Positions 42,926-53,856 of a stretch of 64,000 nucleotides of DNA are shown here, piece after piece; the first letter of the stretch is position 1, and every line of letters starts with the position of its first letter. The notes under the pieces were generated by a model. That model ran no database searches, was not told where the DNA came from, and saw only the letters and a list, made by a program, of their open reading frames with translations. This DNA comes from Methylobacterium frigidaeris (lineage in GTDB: Bacteria > Pseudomonadota > Alphaproteobacteria > Rhizobiales > Beijerinckiaceae). The DNA lies in the NCBI RefSeq assembly GCF_022179185.1, contig NZ_BPQJ01000002.1:280893-344892 (forward strand), written 5' to 3'. Both the position numbers and the translations under genes were made by a program.

Positions 42926-43352
42926 CGGGGGACCCGCCCGCGACCTCGTAACGAGGGTCTATCCGATCATTCCTGAGGTTATCGACGCCCGCTATGTCGT
43001 TCCGGGGCCCGCCGAAGGCGACAGCCCGGAATCCGGAACCGCTGTGGCGGTCCAGAAACCTGAGTGCCTGGATTCCGGGATCCGCTGCGCGGACCCGGAT
43101 TGACGATGGAGGGCTCGAGTTCCGTCGATCAATGTTCGAGGGCGCGAACGGGATTGAACTTCAGGAAGGCGCCGAAACCGGCTCCGAGACGACCGCCTCG
43201 CCCCGTCGGCATCAAGGGGCTTTCCGCGTCGTCATCGCCTGTGCGAGGATGGGCCGCCCGCCGGGTACGGCTTCCGACCTGATTGATTGGGCGCAAATAA
43301 ATCATGGATGCCGTATCGCCCCGACGGCGTGCGCGCATCCAGGGAGGACGCC
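42926..43352. other. Intergenic region with REP-like inverted repeats
   Basis: This 427-bp gap contains complementary blocks typical of short palindromic repeats: TTCCGGGG (43000-43007) with CCCGGAA (43025-43031), and ATTCCGGGATCCGC with GCGGACCCGGAT (about 43072-43100). Similar 'ttccggg...cccggaa' motifs occur at 44791-44830 and 54578-54614. Open frames across it look like composition artefacts. A promoter for the small gene at 43353 should lie at its right end. Confidence 0.45.
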
Positions 43353-43769
43353 ATGTCGAGCGACGCCAACAAGGACCTCGCCCGCGCCTACTTCAAAGCC
43401 TTCCTCGAACGGGACGAGGCGTGGTGGCAGCGGCACATCGCGCCCGAGTTCGTCCGCCACGATCCCGGCCTGAACTTCGCGGTGCGCGGGCCGGAGGGCG
43501 TGGCCCGGCTCGGCGAGGTGCTGCATGGCGGCGTCACCGAGATGACGCTGCCGATCGACGAGGTGATCGCCGAGGGCGACCGGGTGCTGGTCCGCCTGCG
43601 CTTCCAGGGCCGCCATACCGGGGACCTGATGGGGCTCCCCGCCAGCGGCCGCAAGCTCGACATCGCGGTGATGGACCTGTTTCGCATCGTCGACGGGCGC
43701 CTGGTGGAGCACTGGGCGCTCCTCGACAATCTCGGCCTCTTGAAGCAGGTCGGCGCCCTCCCGGCGTGA
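43353..43769 (+). CDS. SnoaL-like/ester cyclase family protein
   Basis: This 138-residue NTF2-fold protein has the SnoaL-like pattern: ARAYFKAFLERDEAWWQRHI, FVRHDPGLNFAVRGPEGVAR, a central RLRFQGRHTGDLMGLPASGR and the closing MDLFRIVDGRLVEHWALLDN. Members include polyketide cyclases and many uncharacterised steroid-isomerase-like proteins. ATG at 43353 follows AGGGAGGA at ideal spacing. The GST gene starts 31 bp downstream, so the pair is probably an operon. Confidence 0.87.
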   Translation: MSSDANKDLARAYFKAFLERDEAWWQRHIAPEFVRHDPGLNFAVRGPEGVARLGEVLHGGVTEMTLPIDEVIAEGDRVLVRLRFQGRHTGDLMGLPASGRKLDIAVMDLFRIVDGRLVEHWALLDNLGLLKQVGALPA

Positions 43770-43800
43770 GACCCCGTTCCCTCACCCTGGGAGATCCCGC

Positions 43801-44733
43801 ATGTCCACGCCGCAGATCATCCTGCACCACTACGCCTTCTCGCCCTACGCCGAGAAGGTCCGCCTCGTCCTCGGGCTCAAGGGGCTCGATTGGGGCTCGG
43901 TCGACGTGGCGATGATGCCGCCGCGCCCGCTCCTCGATCCGCTCGCCGGCGGCTACCGGCGCATCCCGGTGCTGCAGGTCGGAGCCGACATCTACTGCGA
44001 CACCCACGCGATCCTGCCGGCCCTGGAGCGCCTGGCACCGGAGCCCAGCCTGTATCCGGGCCTCGCCCCCGCGCTCGCCGAGGGCCTGACCTACGGCCTC
44101 GAACGGGACCTCTGGCTCGCGGTCATCGGCATCACGGTGCACTTCGCCGGCGACCTGCCCGAAGCCTTCCTGCGCGACCGGAAGGACGATTACCTCTACG
44201 TCGACATCAGCCACGCCGCGATGGAACCGGATTTCGCCCGCAACGCCCAGCGGGTCGCGGCCTGGACCTCGTGGCTCGCCGAGGCGCTGTCGGATGGCCG
44301 TCGCTTCCTCGCCGGGGACCGGGCCGGCGCCGTCGATCTCGCGCATTACCACCTGCTCTGGCTGATGCGCGGCGGCGAGCGGGCCGGAGCGGTCGACCGG
44401 CTGCTCGGGCTCGAGCCCATCCTCGGCTGGATCGAGCGGGTCGCCGGCCTCGGCCACGGCCGGCCGCAGGCGATGAGCGCCGAGGCAGCCCTGGACGCGG
44501 CCCGGGTCGCCGAGCCGGCGCCCGTCGCGCCCGTCAACGCGGCGCCGGACCTCGTCGCGGCGGCGCCCGGCGACGCCGTGACGGTGAAGCCGGACGACTT
44601 CGCCCGCGTGCCGGTCGAGGGCCGGCTCGTCGCCGTCGAGCCGGGCCGCATCGTCATCCGCCGCGACGATCCGCAGGTGGGGGCGCTGCACCTGCACTTC
44701 CCGCGCGCCGGGTTCACGGTGGCGAAGGGCTGA
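43801..44733 (+). CDS. Glutathione S-transferase family protein
   Basis: This 310-residue protein has a thioredoxin-fold GST N-terminal domain (IILHHYAFSPYAEKVRLVLG, RRIPVLQVGADIYCDTHAIL) and a GST C-terminal helical domain (about 95-225; WTSWLAEALSDGRRFLAGDR with the usual aspartate cap). It also has an extra C-terminal part of about 75 residues (from about 235) that is mostly beta in character and not part of a standard GST. The extension is unidentified. A glutathione biosynthesis gene lies at 54.7 kb. Its start is preceded by GGGAG. Confidence 0.88.
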   Translation: MSTPQIILHHYAFSPYAEKVRLVLGLKGLDWGSVDVAMMPPRPLLDPLAGGYRRIPVLQVGADIYCDTHAILPALERLAPEPSLYPGLAPALAEGLTYGLERDLWLAVIGITVHFAGDLPEAFLRDRKDDYLYVDISHAAMEPDFARNAQRVAAWTSWLAEALSDGRRFLAGDRAGAVDLAHYHLLWLMRGGERAGAVDRLLGLEPILGWIERVAGLGHGRPQAMSAEAALDAARVAEPAPVAPVNAAPDLVAAAPGDAVTVKPDDFARVPVEGRLVAVEPGRIVIRRDDPQVGALHLHFPRAGFTVAKG

Positions 44734-45300
44734 CCGTCATTTTCAGGTTCACCCCTGATCAGTCGAACAGACGGAACTGAAACCTTCCAGGTCATTCCGG
44801 GCTCCCCTGCGCATCAGAGCCCGGAACGACACCGTGGATGTCATGATCGGCCGAGCCAAGTCGACACGCCCTCCATCGTGGGGCCTCGGTCCGGGCGAGG
44901 GCTTCATCGTCACCGGTCGCGCCCGGCCGGTTCGCTGCGATCGGTCACTCCACCACAGGTGCGATGCAGGCGCCCCGGCGATCTCCCGTAAGGTCGGCGC
45001 CCCCGAGACCCCATGACGCGGTGAACGCGAATGGAGTGGCCGCAACGGAAGCGGCGCCTATCTGCGTCGGCGTACCGTATGGCCGATTCGGGTTCGGGAT
45101 GAATGGTCGTTATCCAAAGTCGGTGCCGTGGGCGGATCTGTCCCTCACCCGACGTGACGGTCTCTCTCCTATACCCAGTACTAGTATAAGACGCCGTACG
45201 GGCCCATCACGCGATTTTCGAGCGACCGCCTCGCCCGGTCGAGGCCGTGCGCTCGCCCATCACGATCGCCCCGCGCGATCGGCACAGAAGGATCGACGGC
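44734..45300. other. katG upstream region with inverted repeats
   Basis: This 567-bp gap holds a REP-like hairpin (arms GTCATTCCGGGCTC at 44791-44804 and GAGCCCGGAACGAC at 44817-44830, one wobble pair). Near its right end is an AT-rich near-palindrome TATACCCAGTACTAGTATA (45170-45188), about 110 bp before the katG start. The latter is the best candidate for the katG promoter or an operator, and which regulator binds cannot be told. No gene is seen. Confidence 0.45.
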
Positions 45301-47601
<2,301 letters not shown>

Positions 47602-47626
47602 GCGGGTCGCCGTCCGTATGACGTAA

Positions 47627-47654
47627 ATCCCCTCTCCCAGGCGGGAGAGGGGAT
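47627..47654 (+). terminator. Hairpin after katG
   Basis: Perfect 12-bp arms (ATCCCCTCTCCC at 47627-47638 and its complement at 47643-47654) enclose a 4-nt loop 26 bp after the katG stop. No T tract follows. It lies between katG and the convergent photolyase-like gene and could stop transcription from both sides. Confidence 0.55.
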
Positions 47655-47708
47655 CCCGCGACTGTCGTTCGACGGGACAGTGTCCGACGAGTACCGATAC
47701 AGATCATC

Positions 47709-48743
47709 TCAGGGCGCCCTCATCTTCGGAATCGCGCTCCGCAATCGCGAACAGCCCCGGTTCGACAGCGGCCAGGCCCGCTCGTCCCAGTCCCGCCGGA
47801 TCCGGTGGCAGCCCGCCGGCAGGGCCTCGGCCGAGGGGCCGACGGGGCCCCACGGAGTGACCACAGGCAGGCCGCCCGCCCAGCCGTCCTGAACGGGCCC
47901 GGCCGGGCAGCCGAAATGCGCTCCGGCCCGGGCCACCGCATCCGCCATCGCCGCCGCATCCGCCGCGCGCACCGGCTCCGCCGCCGCCTCGACCGAGGCG
48001 ATCAGGCCGCCGACGCGCGCGACCTGGCTCGCGTCGAGGGGCAGGCTCTCGGACGTCAGGTCGTCGAGGTGGAGGAGCAGGACGATCCGGCCCTCGGGCA
48101 CCGGATCGGCCGGCGCCAGCGGCACCTCCCGGGGCGGCATCCCTCCCTCGAGGGGGCGGCCCCCTCGTCGAGGCCGGCGGGATCGTGGCGCCCCTCGGTG
48201 AAATCCCGGATGTTGTCACGTCGCGCCAGATAGGGCCTGCCCCGCGTGTGCAGGCCCGCGACCCAGCGCCAGGACAGGGTGTTGCTCGCCGGGTCGCCGT
48301 CGAGGAGGCGGCGCAGGAAGAATTCCGCGCCGAGTTCCCAGGGCAGGCGCAAGCTGAAGATCCAGATCGAGGCGAACCACATCCGGGCGTGATTGTGCAG
48401 CCAGTTCTCCTCGACGAGCTGCGCTGCCCATTCATCGAAGCCGTCGACGCGCCCACGCCTCGGGATGGGTCTCGAGATGACCCTTGAAGTCGGTGCGCCA
48501 GAATATCTCGGAGACGAATTTCTCCGCGCCGCTCTCGCCGAAGGCCCGCACGCCCGCGCGGGCGACCTTTTCCTCGGTCAGCAAGCGGCGGCGCAGGTAG
48601 GACGACAGGGCCGCGGTCGTCGGCGTCGCCGCTCGGCCGCGATCGGTGTTGCGGGCGGCGGCGTAGTCCGCGCCGGGGCCGGCCAGGAAGGCGGAGAGCG
48701 CGTCGAGGCCGATCGCGCGGGTCATGACGGAGGAGGAGGGCAT
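47709..48743 (-). pseudogene. FAD-binding photolyase/cryptochrome-like protein, two frameshifts
   Basis: Three overlapping minus-strand frames together make one protein of about 345 residues resembling the FAD-binding domain of DNA photolyases. The first frame, from ATG at 48743, has LSSYLRRRLLTEEKVARAGV and SEIFWRTDFKGHLETHPEAW. The second has NWLHNHARMWFASIWIFSLR and SNTLSWRWVAGLHTRGRPYL. The third ends PVVTPWGPVGPSAEALP and RRDWDERAWPLS. Junctions lie near 48445-48453 and 48150-48165; the second coincides with a GC hairpin of five-base G and C runs (48149-48167), so sequencing error is possible. The antenna-binding N-domain of true photolyases is absent. If intact, it may bind FAD for light sensing or repair. 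Confidence 0.78.
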
Positions 48744-48917
48744 GACCCGAATCTAAGCCTCATTCGCCGCCGTGGTGAGCGGTTCGGCGGTAGACATGAT
48801 GCGAAAACAGGAGCCTCAGCAACGGTGCGTCACGCCATCTTGCTTAGGCCGCCGGGTCGGTCCGGCAGGGGAGGCGACCGCCTCATCCGGACCATGAGCG
48901 GATCGGTCGCGGGGGAC

Positions 48918-50180
48918 CTACGGCTCCCCTGGCAGGGCCGACGCCTCCAGGCGCCGGGCGGTGCGGCCGAACAGGGCTTCCCGCAGCCGCAGGGCATCAC
49001 CCCGGGCCAGGGTCTCGGCGAGGCGGCGGCGCAGGTCGGCGCAGGCGAGGGGGTGAGCGGGAGGCGGCGGCGCGGCGGTCGGTACGATCGGCGCCGGCCC
49101 GGCGAGCGCCCGGTCGAGGAGGGCGCGCAGCCGAGCGACGCCGCCTGCACCGCGGCGGGCCGGCAGCGCCTCGGCGGCGGCCAGGAGGTCGCCGTCCCGG
49201 CCGATGCCGAGGCAGGCCTCCTCGCTCCCGCTCGCCGCCATGGCGTCGAGGAGGAGGCGGCCGAGGGCCGCGAGGGTTGCGTCGTCCGCGCCCGCGAAGG
49301 CCGCCCGCAGCGCGCCCGCCGCCCCGGCCCGGATGAGATCGAGGCCGTCGCTCTCGCTGCGCCCCTGTCGGTAGGACTCGCGGTAGCGGGCGGCGATGCC
49401 GTCGAGCACCCCCGGCCGATGTGCCGCGAAGGCGGCGAGCAGGTCGACGGCCCGGAGCGCCGCCGCCCGGGCGCCGCTCAACGAATCGTCGTCGTCGAGG
49501 GTCGAATCCGGCAGGTCGCCCGGGCCGACCACCCCGGTGACGACCCCGGCGGCGCGCAGGCGGTCCGGATCCGGGATCCAGATGTCGCGGGACGGGGTGG
49601 CGAGGGCCTGGTCGACGAAGGCGGGCTCCAGGCCGGCGGCGAGGTAGCGGCCGCGCTCCTCGCTCGCATCGACCGGGATCATCTGCCCGAACAACCCGGG
49701 CTCGTAGGGGGCGTGGAACCCGAGCCGGCTGTCCGTCACGATCAGTCGCTCTCGCCCGCGCACGAAGGCGAGGGTGCAGGCCGAGACGCAGTAATCCGGC
49801 ACGTAGGTGGACAGCCCCCGCTCGGCGACGAGCTCGCCGACCGCCACCCCTTCGTCGACGAGGCCGCCGTCGCTGGTCAGGTGCAGCCGCGTCACGCCCG
49901 GATTCGCATCGAGCAGGCGGCGCAGGTGCGCGGCGGTGCCGTCGTTGAGGTCGCCCCACAGCCGGACGTCGCGCCCACCGGGGCCGAGGGTGACGCGGGC
50001 CGGCGGGCCGTCGGGAGCGGTCTCGAGGACGGCTTCGAGGTTGCGCGACAATCCTCCGAAAGCGGGGGTCAGGGCGCCCGCCACCCCGGCGAGTCCGAGG
50101 CACGCCAGCACGACACCGGCCCAAACGCCGGCACAAGCGCCGGTCCATGCCCGGCCCCGCCGCACACTCGCTCCCGCCAT
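48918..50180 (-). CDS. Exported ClpP-fold-like protein (COG3904-like)
   Basis: This 420-residue protein has one N-terminal hydrophobic segment (about 12-36, signal peptide or anchor). A ClpP/crotonase-like region follows at about 85-200: LHLTSDGGLVDEGVAVGELV, GLSTYVPDYCVSACTLAFV and DSRLGFHAPYEPGLFGQMI. Ser/Ala-rich VSACTLAF resembles the nucleophile elbow of periplasmic COG3904 proteins, in which the Ser before Ala-Cys may be catalytic. The C-terminal half is alanine-rich and helical with no recognised domain. Role unknown. Confidence 0.7.
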   Translation of the reverse strand: MAGASVRRGRAWTGACAGVWAGVVLACLGLAGVAGALTPAFGGLSRNLEAVLETAPDGPPARVTLGPGGRDVRLWGDLNDGTAAHLRRLLDANPGVTRLHLTSDGGLVDEGVAVGELVAERGLSTYVPDYCVSACTLAFVRGRERLIVTDSRLGFHAPYEPGLFGQMIPVDASEERGRYLAAGLEPAFVDQALATPSRDIWIPDPDRLRAAGVVTGVVGPGDLPDSTLDDDDSLSGARAAALRAVDLLAAFAAHRPGVLDGIAARYRESYRQGRSESDGLDLIRAGAAGALRAAFAGADDATLAALGRLLLDAMAASGSEEACLGIGRDGDLLAAAEALPARRGAGGVARLRALLDRALAGPAPIVPTAAPPPPAHPLACADLRRRLAETLARGDALRLREALFGRTARRLEASALPGEP

Positions 50181-50425
50181 TCCGGTCCCCCATGCCTTGC
50201 TGGGCTTGGCCCCTTTTGTGCTTGACCCCAGTCAGCCACATCGCCGCGGCGATGCGAAGACGTTGAGGTGCAGGCAAGGATCAGCAAGATCCAGGCCGAA
50301 CTTGGGCCGGAGGATGGTTCGTTTCGCCAATGGGTCTCACGGCGGAAACAGTTCTCGTCGGGGAGGAGACGCGGGAGAAACTTGCGCTCTGGTCCGCGCC
50401 ACCATGTCGCGGCCGTGGGATTGCC

Positions 50426-50803
50426 TCAATCCTTCAACGGATCGTGGCCCCAGTTCATGAGGGAGTAGCGCCAGCGCGAGGTTTTCACGTCCTCCTTCGG
50501 CCCGCCCTGGGCGAGGTGGCGTTTGACGTAGGCGACGACCTTGCGCATGTCGGCGTAGTCGTCGTCGGTGAGATCCGCCTTCTTGGTATGCTTGATCTCG
50601 ACGATCCGGCGTCCCTGATGGTGGCCGACCGATTCGCCACCCTTGGGCCCCTCCTTCTTGGCGCCGTCGCTCCAGCCGACCGACTGGCTCTCCTCGGTGT
50701 CGAGCCATTTCTCCAGTTCGCCCGGCGCCATGTTCACCGCGTCGCGGAAGGCTGCGTAGATCTCCTCGTGGTCCGCCGCGTCGGCTTCGGTCTTCTTGCT
50801 CAC
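50426..50803 (-). CDS. DUF3140 domain protein
   Basis: This 125-residue highly charged protein matches the DUF3140 pattern: HEEIYAAFRDAVNMAPGELE then KWLDTEESQSVGW, GRRIVEIKHTKKADLTDDDY and RKVVAYVKRHLAQGGP, ending RWRYSLMNWGHDPLKD. The family is small, soluble and of unknown function, often annotated DNA-binding in stress loci. It is a single gene with ATG at 50803, divergent from the hydratase gene, with a 135-bp shared promoter region. Confidence 0.9.
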   Translation of the reverse strand: MSKKTEADAADHEEIYAAFRDAVNMAPGELEKWLDTEESQSVGWSDGAKKEGPKGGESVGHHQGRRIVEIKHTKKADLTDDDYADMRKVVAYVKRHLAQGGPKEDVKTSRWRYSLMNWGHDPLKD

Positions 50804-50938
50804 GCGTCCTCTCCTTCACGATCGAGTCGCGCATCAACGTCACGGAAGGCTCGGCGTTCGTCGCGTGACGGCGGATCGTCGAGACGGGGACGCTGGCTGG
50901 CGCTAGGGTCGGGCGCCCGCCATCCGGATGCGTCCACC

Positions 50939-51727
50939 ATGACCGAGACCGACGAACTGCTCTACGAGATCGATGCCGAGGGCATCGCCCGCATCACCCT
51001 CAACCGGCCGCAGGCGCGCAACGCCCTGACCTTCGCGATGTACGAGCGCCTGCACGGCCTCAGTCTGGCGATCGACGCCGATCCGGCGATCCGCGCGGTG
51101 GTGATCCAGGGGGCGGGCGGGCGCGCCTTCGCGGCCGGCACCGACATCGCGCAGTTCCGCGGCTTCTCGACGCCCGAGGACGCGCTCGCTTACGAGCGCT
51201 TCATGGACCGGGTGCTCGGCGCGCTCGAGCGTTGCGCCAAGCCGACCATCGCGGCGATCGCCGGGGCCTGCACCGGCGGCGGGGCGGCGATCGCCGCGTC
51301 GTGCGACCTGCGCATCGCCACACGGGACGCCCGATTCGGCTTCCCGATCGCCCGCACCCTCGGGAATTGTCTGTCGGTCGCCAACCTGCGCCGGCTCTCG
51401 GCGCTGGTCGGCGCCGCCCGGGTCAAGGAGATGATCTTCACCGCCCGCTTGGTCGAGGCCGAGGAAGCCTGGGCGATCGGCCTGGTGAGCGAGGTGGTGG
51501 AGGATGCGGCCGCGCTCGCGGAACGGGCGACCGACCTCGCCCGGCTGGTCGCTGGCCATGCCCCGCTGACGCTCGCGGCCACCAAGGAGGGCCTGCGCCG
51601 GGTGCGTGATGCGGCGCCGTCCGAGGCCGGGGACGACCTGATCCTGCAATGCTACACGAGCGCGGATTTCCGCGAGGGGATGGAGGCCTTCCTGGGCAAG
51701 CGCCCGCCGCGATGGACCGGGCGATGA
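50939..51727 (+). CDS. Enoyl-CoA hydratase/isomerase family protein
   Basis: This 262-residue crotonase-fold protein has LNRPQARNALTFAMYERLHG, the first oxyanion-hole block GAGGRAFAAGTDIAQFRGFS and the second AAIAGACTGGGAAIAASCDL then RIATRDARFGFPIARTLGN. In this alignment the usual catalytic glutamates of enoyl-CoA hydratase are not evident (GACTGGGAA where E-x-x-A/G-x-G-G is common), so it may be an isomerase, hydrolase or decarboxylase of the superfamily. It is transcribed alone. Confidence 0.9.
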   Translation: MTETDELLYEIDAEGIARITLNRPQARNALTFAMYERLHGLSLAIDADPAIRAVVIQGAGGRAFAAGTDIAQFRGFSTPEDALAYERFMDRVLGALERCAKPTIAAIAGACTGGGAAIAASCDLRIATRDARFGFPIARTLGNCLSVANLRRLSALVGAARVKEMIFTARLVEAEEAWAIGLVSEVVEDAAALAERATDLARLVAGHAPLTLAATKEGLRRVRDAAPSEAGDDLILQCYTSADFREGMEAFLGKRPPRWTGR

Positions 51728-51973
51728 GGGTTGCTCTCTGCGCGTGCCTGGCAGGACTTCTGGCCTCTCAAGGCACCAGAGTTCGGCGACACTTCATGGT
51801 GGCATTTGCATTCGCTTGGCCGCGTGAGATGCCCCACGATTAGCTGGCATCTGCAATGGAAGCCCCGAATGCTCGGCTTCCTCAAGGATTGAGGCCGACG
51901 GCGCTGGGCGTCGTCGGCGCGGGCCGGGGCGCGGCGCCGGATTCGAGACGCGCCGCTGCGCGGCGCATCGCGC

Positions 51974-52129
51974 TCAGTGGATCGACTGGTCCTTGCGCTC
52001 GTTCTGGGCGAGCGAGGCCTCGTAGCTCTCGGCCTGCGCACGGGTCAGACCGCTAACGAGCATGAGCGTGCCGCGGTAGACCGTGTAGGTGCCGTCCTGG
52101 GTGGGCTTGACGCGAATGACCTGGGACAT
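51974..52129 (-). CDS. Small conserved protein, 51 residues
   Basis: A 51-residue frame (MSQVIRVKPTQDGTYTVYRG start, KDQSIH end) is preceded by AAGGGAG 8 nt before its ATG. The content, a short beta-hairpin-like piece followed by the helix LTRAQAESYEASLAQNERKD, looks like a genuine small protein and not a composition artefact. No known family is recognised. It lies alone in a gap between the hydratase gene and a small membrane-protein gene. Confidence 0.6.
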   Translation of the reverse strand: MSQVIRVKPTQDGTYTVYRGTLMLVSGLTRAQAESYEASLAQNERKDQSIH

Positions 52130-52393
52130 GCGCTGGCTCCCTTGCGCGAATCACGACTGATTTTCTTGGATTTGAACGTGACGTTAACGAATCGGCGGGG
52201 TCGCGCAAGAGGGGGAACCGCGAAACCGCCGGCTTCTCGACACGATCTTGACCAAAGTACAGTCAGCCGAGGAAGGGCGCCGCGCCGTCTCCTCGCACCG
52301 GACCGGCAACGTGCCGGCCCACTCCGGGATCCGACGTTGCCGGCTTCGGATCTTCGAAAAAATGCCGCAGGGGGAGGTGGGAGGCAGTCGGGC

Positions 52394-52696
52394 TCAGGAT
52401 GGCGAGCGGACGCTCGAGACGTGGATCGTCGGCGCGGTCTGGGCGGACGGCGCCAGGATCGGAGCCTTGCCCGGGAGGGTCCACCAGCCGACCGCCGAAT
52501 GCACCGCCAAGGTGAGGCAGAGGAGGACCAGCATCGAGACCGCATGACGGGCCATGCTTGGCTCCGCCGGGGTCGGCGTGGGCTCGCGCCGCGAGGCTGA
52601 AGCGCAATCCAGAGGCTCGGGCTCCAGCGGGAGGAGCGAACCATAATAACCGGCGGGCTGGCCGGCCGGGCGGTGGAAGGGTCCAATGCTGAACAT
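52394..52696 (-). CDS. Small hypothetical single-pass membrane protein
   Basis: This 100-residue protein has a proline-rich N-terminal part (MFSIGPFHRPAGQPAGYYGS), one hydrophobic helix (MLVLLCLTLAVHSAVGWWTL, about residues 54-73) and a short polar tail. ATG at 52696 follows AGGAGAC at good spacing; an internal ATG at 52555 would give just the membrane segment. No family is recognised. Confidence 0.55.
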   Translation of the reverse strand: MFSIGPFHRPAGQPAGYYGSLLPLEPEPLDCASASRREPTPTPAEPSMARHAVSMLVLLCLTLAVHSAVGWWTLPGKAPILAPSAQTAPTIHVSSVRSPS

Positions 52697-52858
52697 CGGC
52701 GTCTCCTGTCGAGGCCCCTGCGACGGAGGGCTATCGGAACCGCCCAAAGTTAACAGCTGCTGAACAAGACGCTAGCCCTGATCACGAAACCGTGAAGGAG
52801 GCACTTGTACACCGCCCGTTCAGGATCCCAGCCAGGATGGCGGCGCGACTGCCGCTCC

Positions 52859-53488
52859 TCAAGGCCGCCCTTCGGAGGGGGCCGCGAACAGCTCCGGATG
52901 CCGCAGGCGCAGGGTCTGGGCGAGGCAGAGCGTCTTCATGTCGGCGACCTCGCCCCGATCGGCCATGGCAGCGAGTTCCGCGAGCCGGACCTCCACCACC
53001 TCGATGCTCTCGTGCTCCTCCGCCAGGCCGCCGCCGGTACCCTCGCGGTCGGTGGCCCGATAGGGGGCGAGGAAGAGATCCATCCGCTCCGTCGAGAGGC
53101 CCGGCAGAGACCAGACCCGGCCGGCGGGCTCGAGCGTCGACAGGCGCAGGCCCACCTCCTCGAAGGCCTCGCGCCGGGCACAGGCCTCCGGGTCGTCCTC
53201 CTCGCGCAGGCCCGCGGGCGCCTCCAGCACCGAGGCGGTGCCGTCGACGAAGCAGGGCGGCGTGCGGAACTGCCGCACGAGCAAGGCGACCCGGCGCTCG
53301 GGATCGTAGGGCAGCACGGCCACGGCGGGTCCGTGATCCTCCACCTCGCGGCCGATCCGGCTGCCGTCCGGCATCTCCACCTCGGCCACGAGGTAGCGCG
53401 CCCAGCCCTCGTAGACCGTGCGCGTGCCCAGGATCCGCGGAGGTGCCATGCTTGCCATGCTGCGCGGCGGGGTCTCGTCTCGGCTCAC
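52859..53488 (-). CDS. Nudix hydrolase (ADP-ribose pyrophosphatase-like)
   Basis: This 209-residue Nudix protein has VYEGWARYLVAEVEMPDGSR, AVAVLPYDPERRVALLVRQF and a Nudix box LEAPAGLREEDDPEACARRE then AFEEVGLRL. The box is one residue shorter than the canonical G-x5-E-x7-REUxEExGU, with Asp in place of the first Glu, but REAFEEVG is intact. The ARYLVAEVEM and RQFR elements point to nucleoside diphosphate sugar or ADP-ribose substrates. The start is GTG at 53488, overlapping the TusA-like stop (GTGA) and preceded by GAGGAGAG. Confidence 0.88.
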   Translation of the reverse strand: MSRDETPPRSMASMAPPRILGTRTVYEGWARYLVAEVEMPDGSRIGREVEDHGPAVAVLPYDPERRVALLVRQFRTPPCFVDGTASVLEAPAGLREEDDPEACARREAFEEVGLRLSTLEPAGRVWSLPGLSTERMDLFLAPYRATDREGTGGGLAEEHESIEVVEVRLAELAAMADRGEVADMKTLCLAQTLRLRHPELFAAPSEGRP

Positions 53489-53742
53489 GCGGTACTCTCC
53501 TCGGCATCGTCGGGCCCGGCGCCGCGACGGATCTCGAAGGTCAGGATCCCGCCGTCGCGGAGCATCCGGTCGAGATGGTCGCCGCGCTCGCGCAGCAGGT
53601 TGGGGATGTCGATGGCGGCCATCGGGTCGGTGCAGCGCACCGACAGTCCCTCGCCGGGTGCGAGGCCGCGGAGGGCCTTGCGCGTGTGCAGGACCGGCAG
53701 AGGGCATTTGAGCCCGCGCAGGTCGAGGTCGTGGTGTCGCAT
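53485..53742 (-). CDS. TusA-family sulfurtransferase-like protein
   Basis: This 85-residue protein opens MRHHDLDLRGLKCPLPVLHT, the TusA/SirA signature, with Cys13 in the C-P-x-P motif that carries persulfide sulphur. VRCTDPMAAIDIPNLLRERG follows. Proteins of the family relay sulphur for tRNA thiolation or molybdenum cofactor synthesis; an FdhF/YdeP molybdoenzyme is encoded elsewhere in the window, but no direct link is shown. The gene is translationally coupled to the downstream Nudix gene. Confidence 0.92.
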   Translation of the reverse strand: MRHHDLDLRGLKCPLPVLHTRKALRGLAPGEGLSVRCTDPMAAIDIPNLLRERGDHLDRMLRDGGILTFEIRRGAGPDDAEESTA

Positions 53743-53800
53743 GGTCGCTCGGATACAACTCGCCGTCGACCGGTTGAGCACATCCGGCGCCGACGAGAAA

Positions 53801-53829
53801 GCCCGGCGCGGGGGCGTCCCGCGCCGGGC
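53801..53829 (-). terminator. Rho-independent terminator after the Gly/Tyr-rich gene
   Basis: Perfect 12-bp GC arms (53801-53812 and 53818-53829) with a 5-nt loop lie 28 bp beyond the stop of the minus-strand gene at 53857. On that strand the stem is followed by TTTCTCGTCG, a short T-rich tail. It separates this gene from the TusA-Nudix operon. Confidence 0.75.
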
Positions 53830-53856
53830 TTCCGTCACTGCGGCTGGTTCGGCCGA

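Noticed and set aside
42994..43473. 159-codon plus-strand frame before the SnoaL-like gene
   Set aside because: It covers REP-like palindromes and then the SnoaL-like gene in another frame. No protein features are visible.
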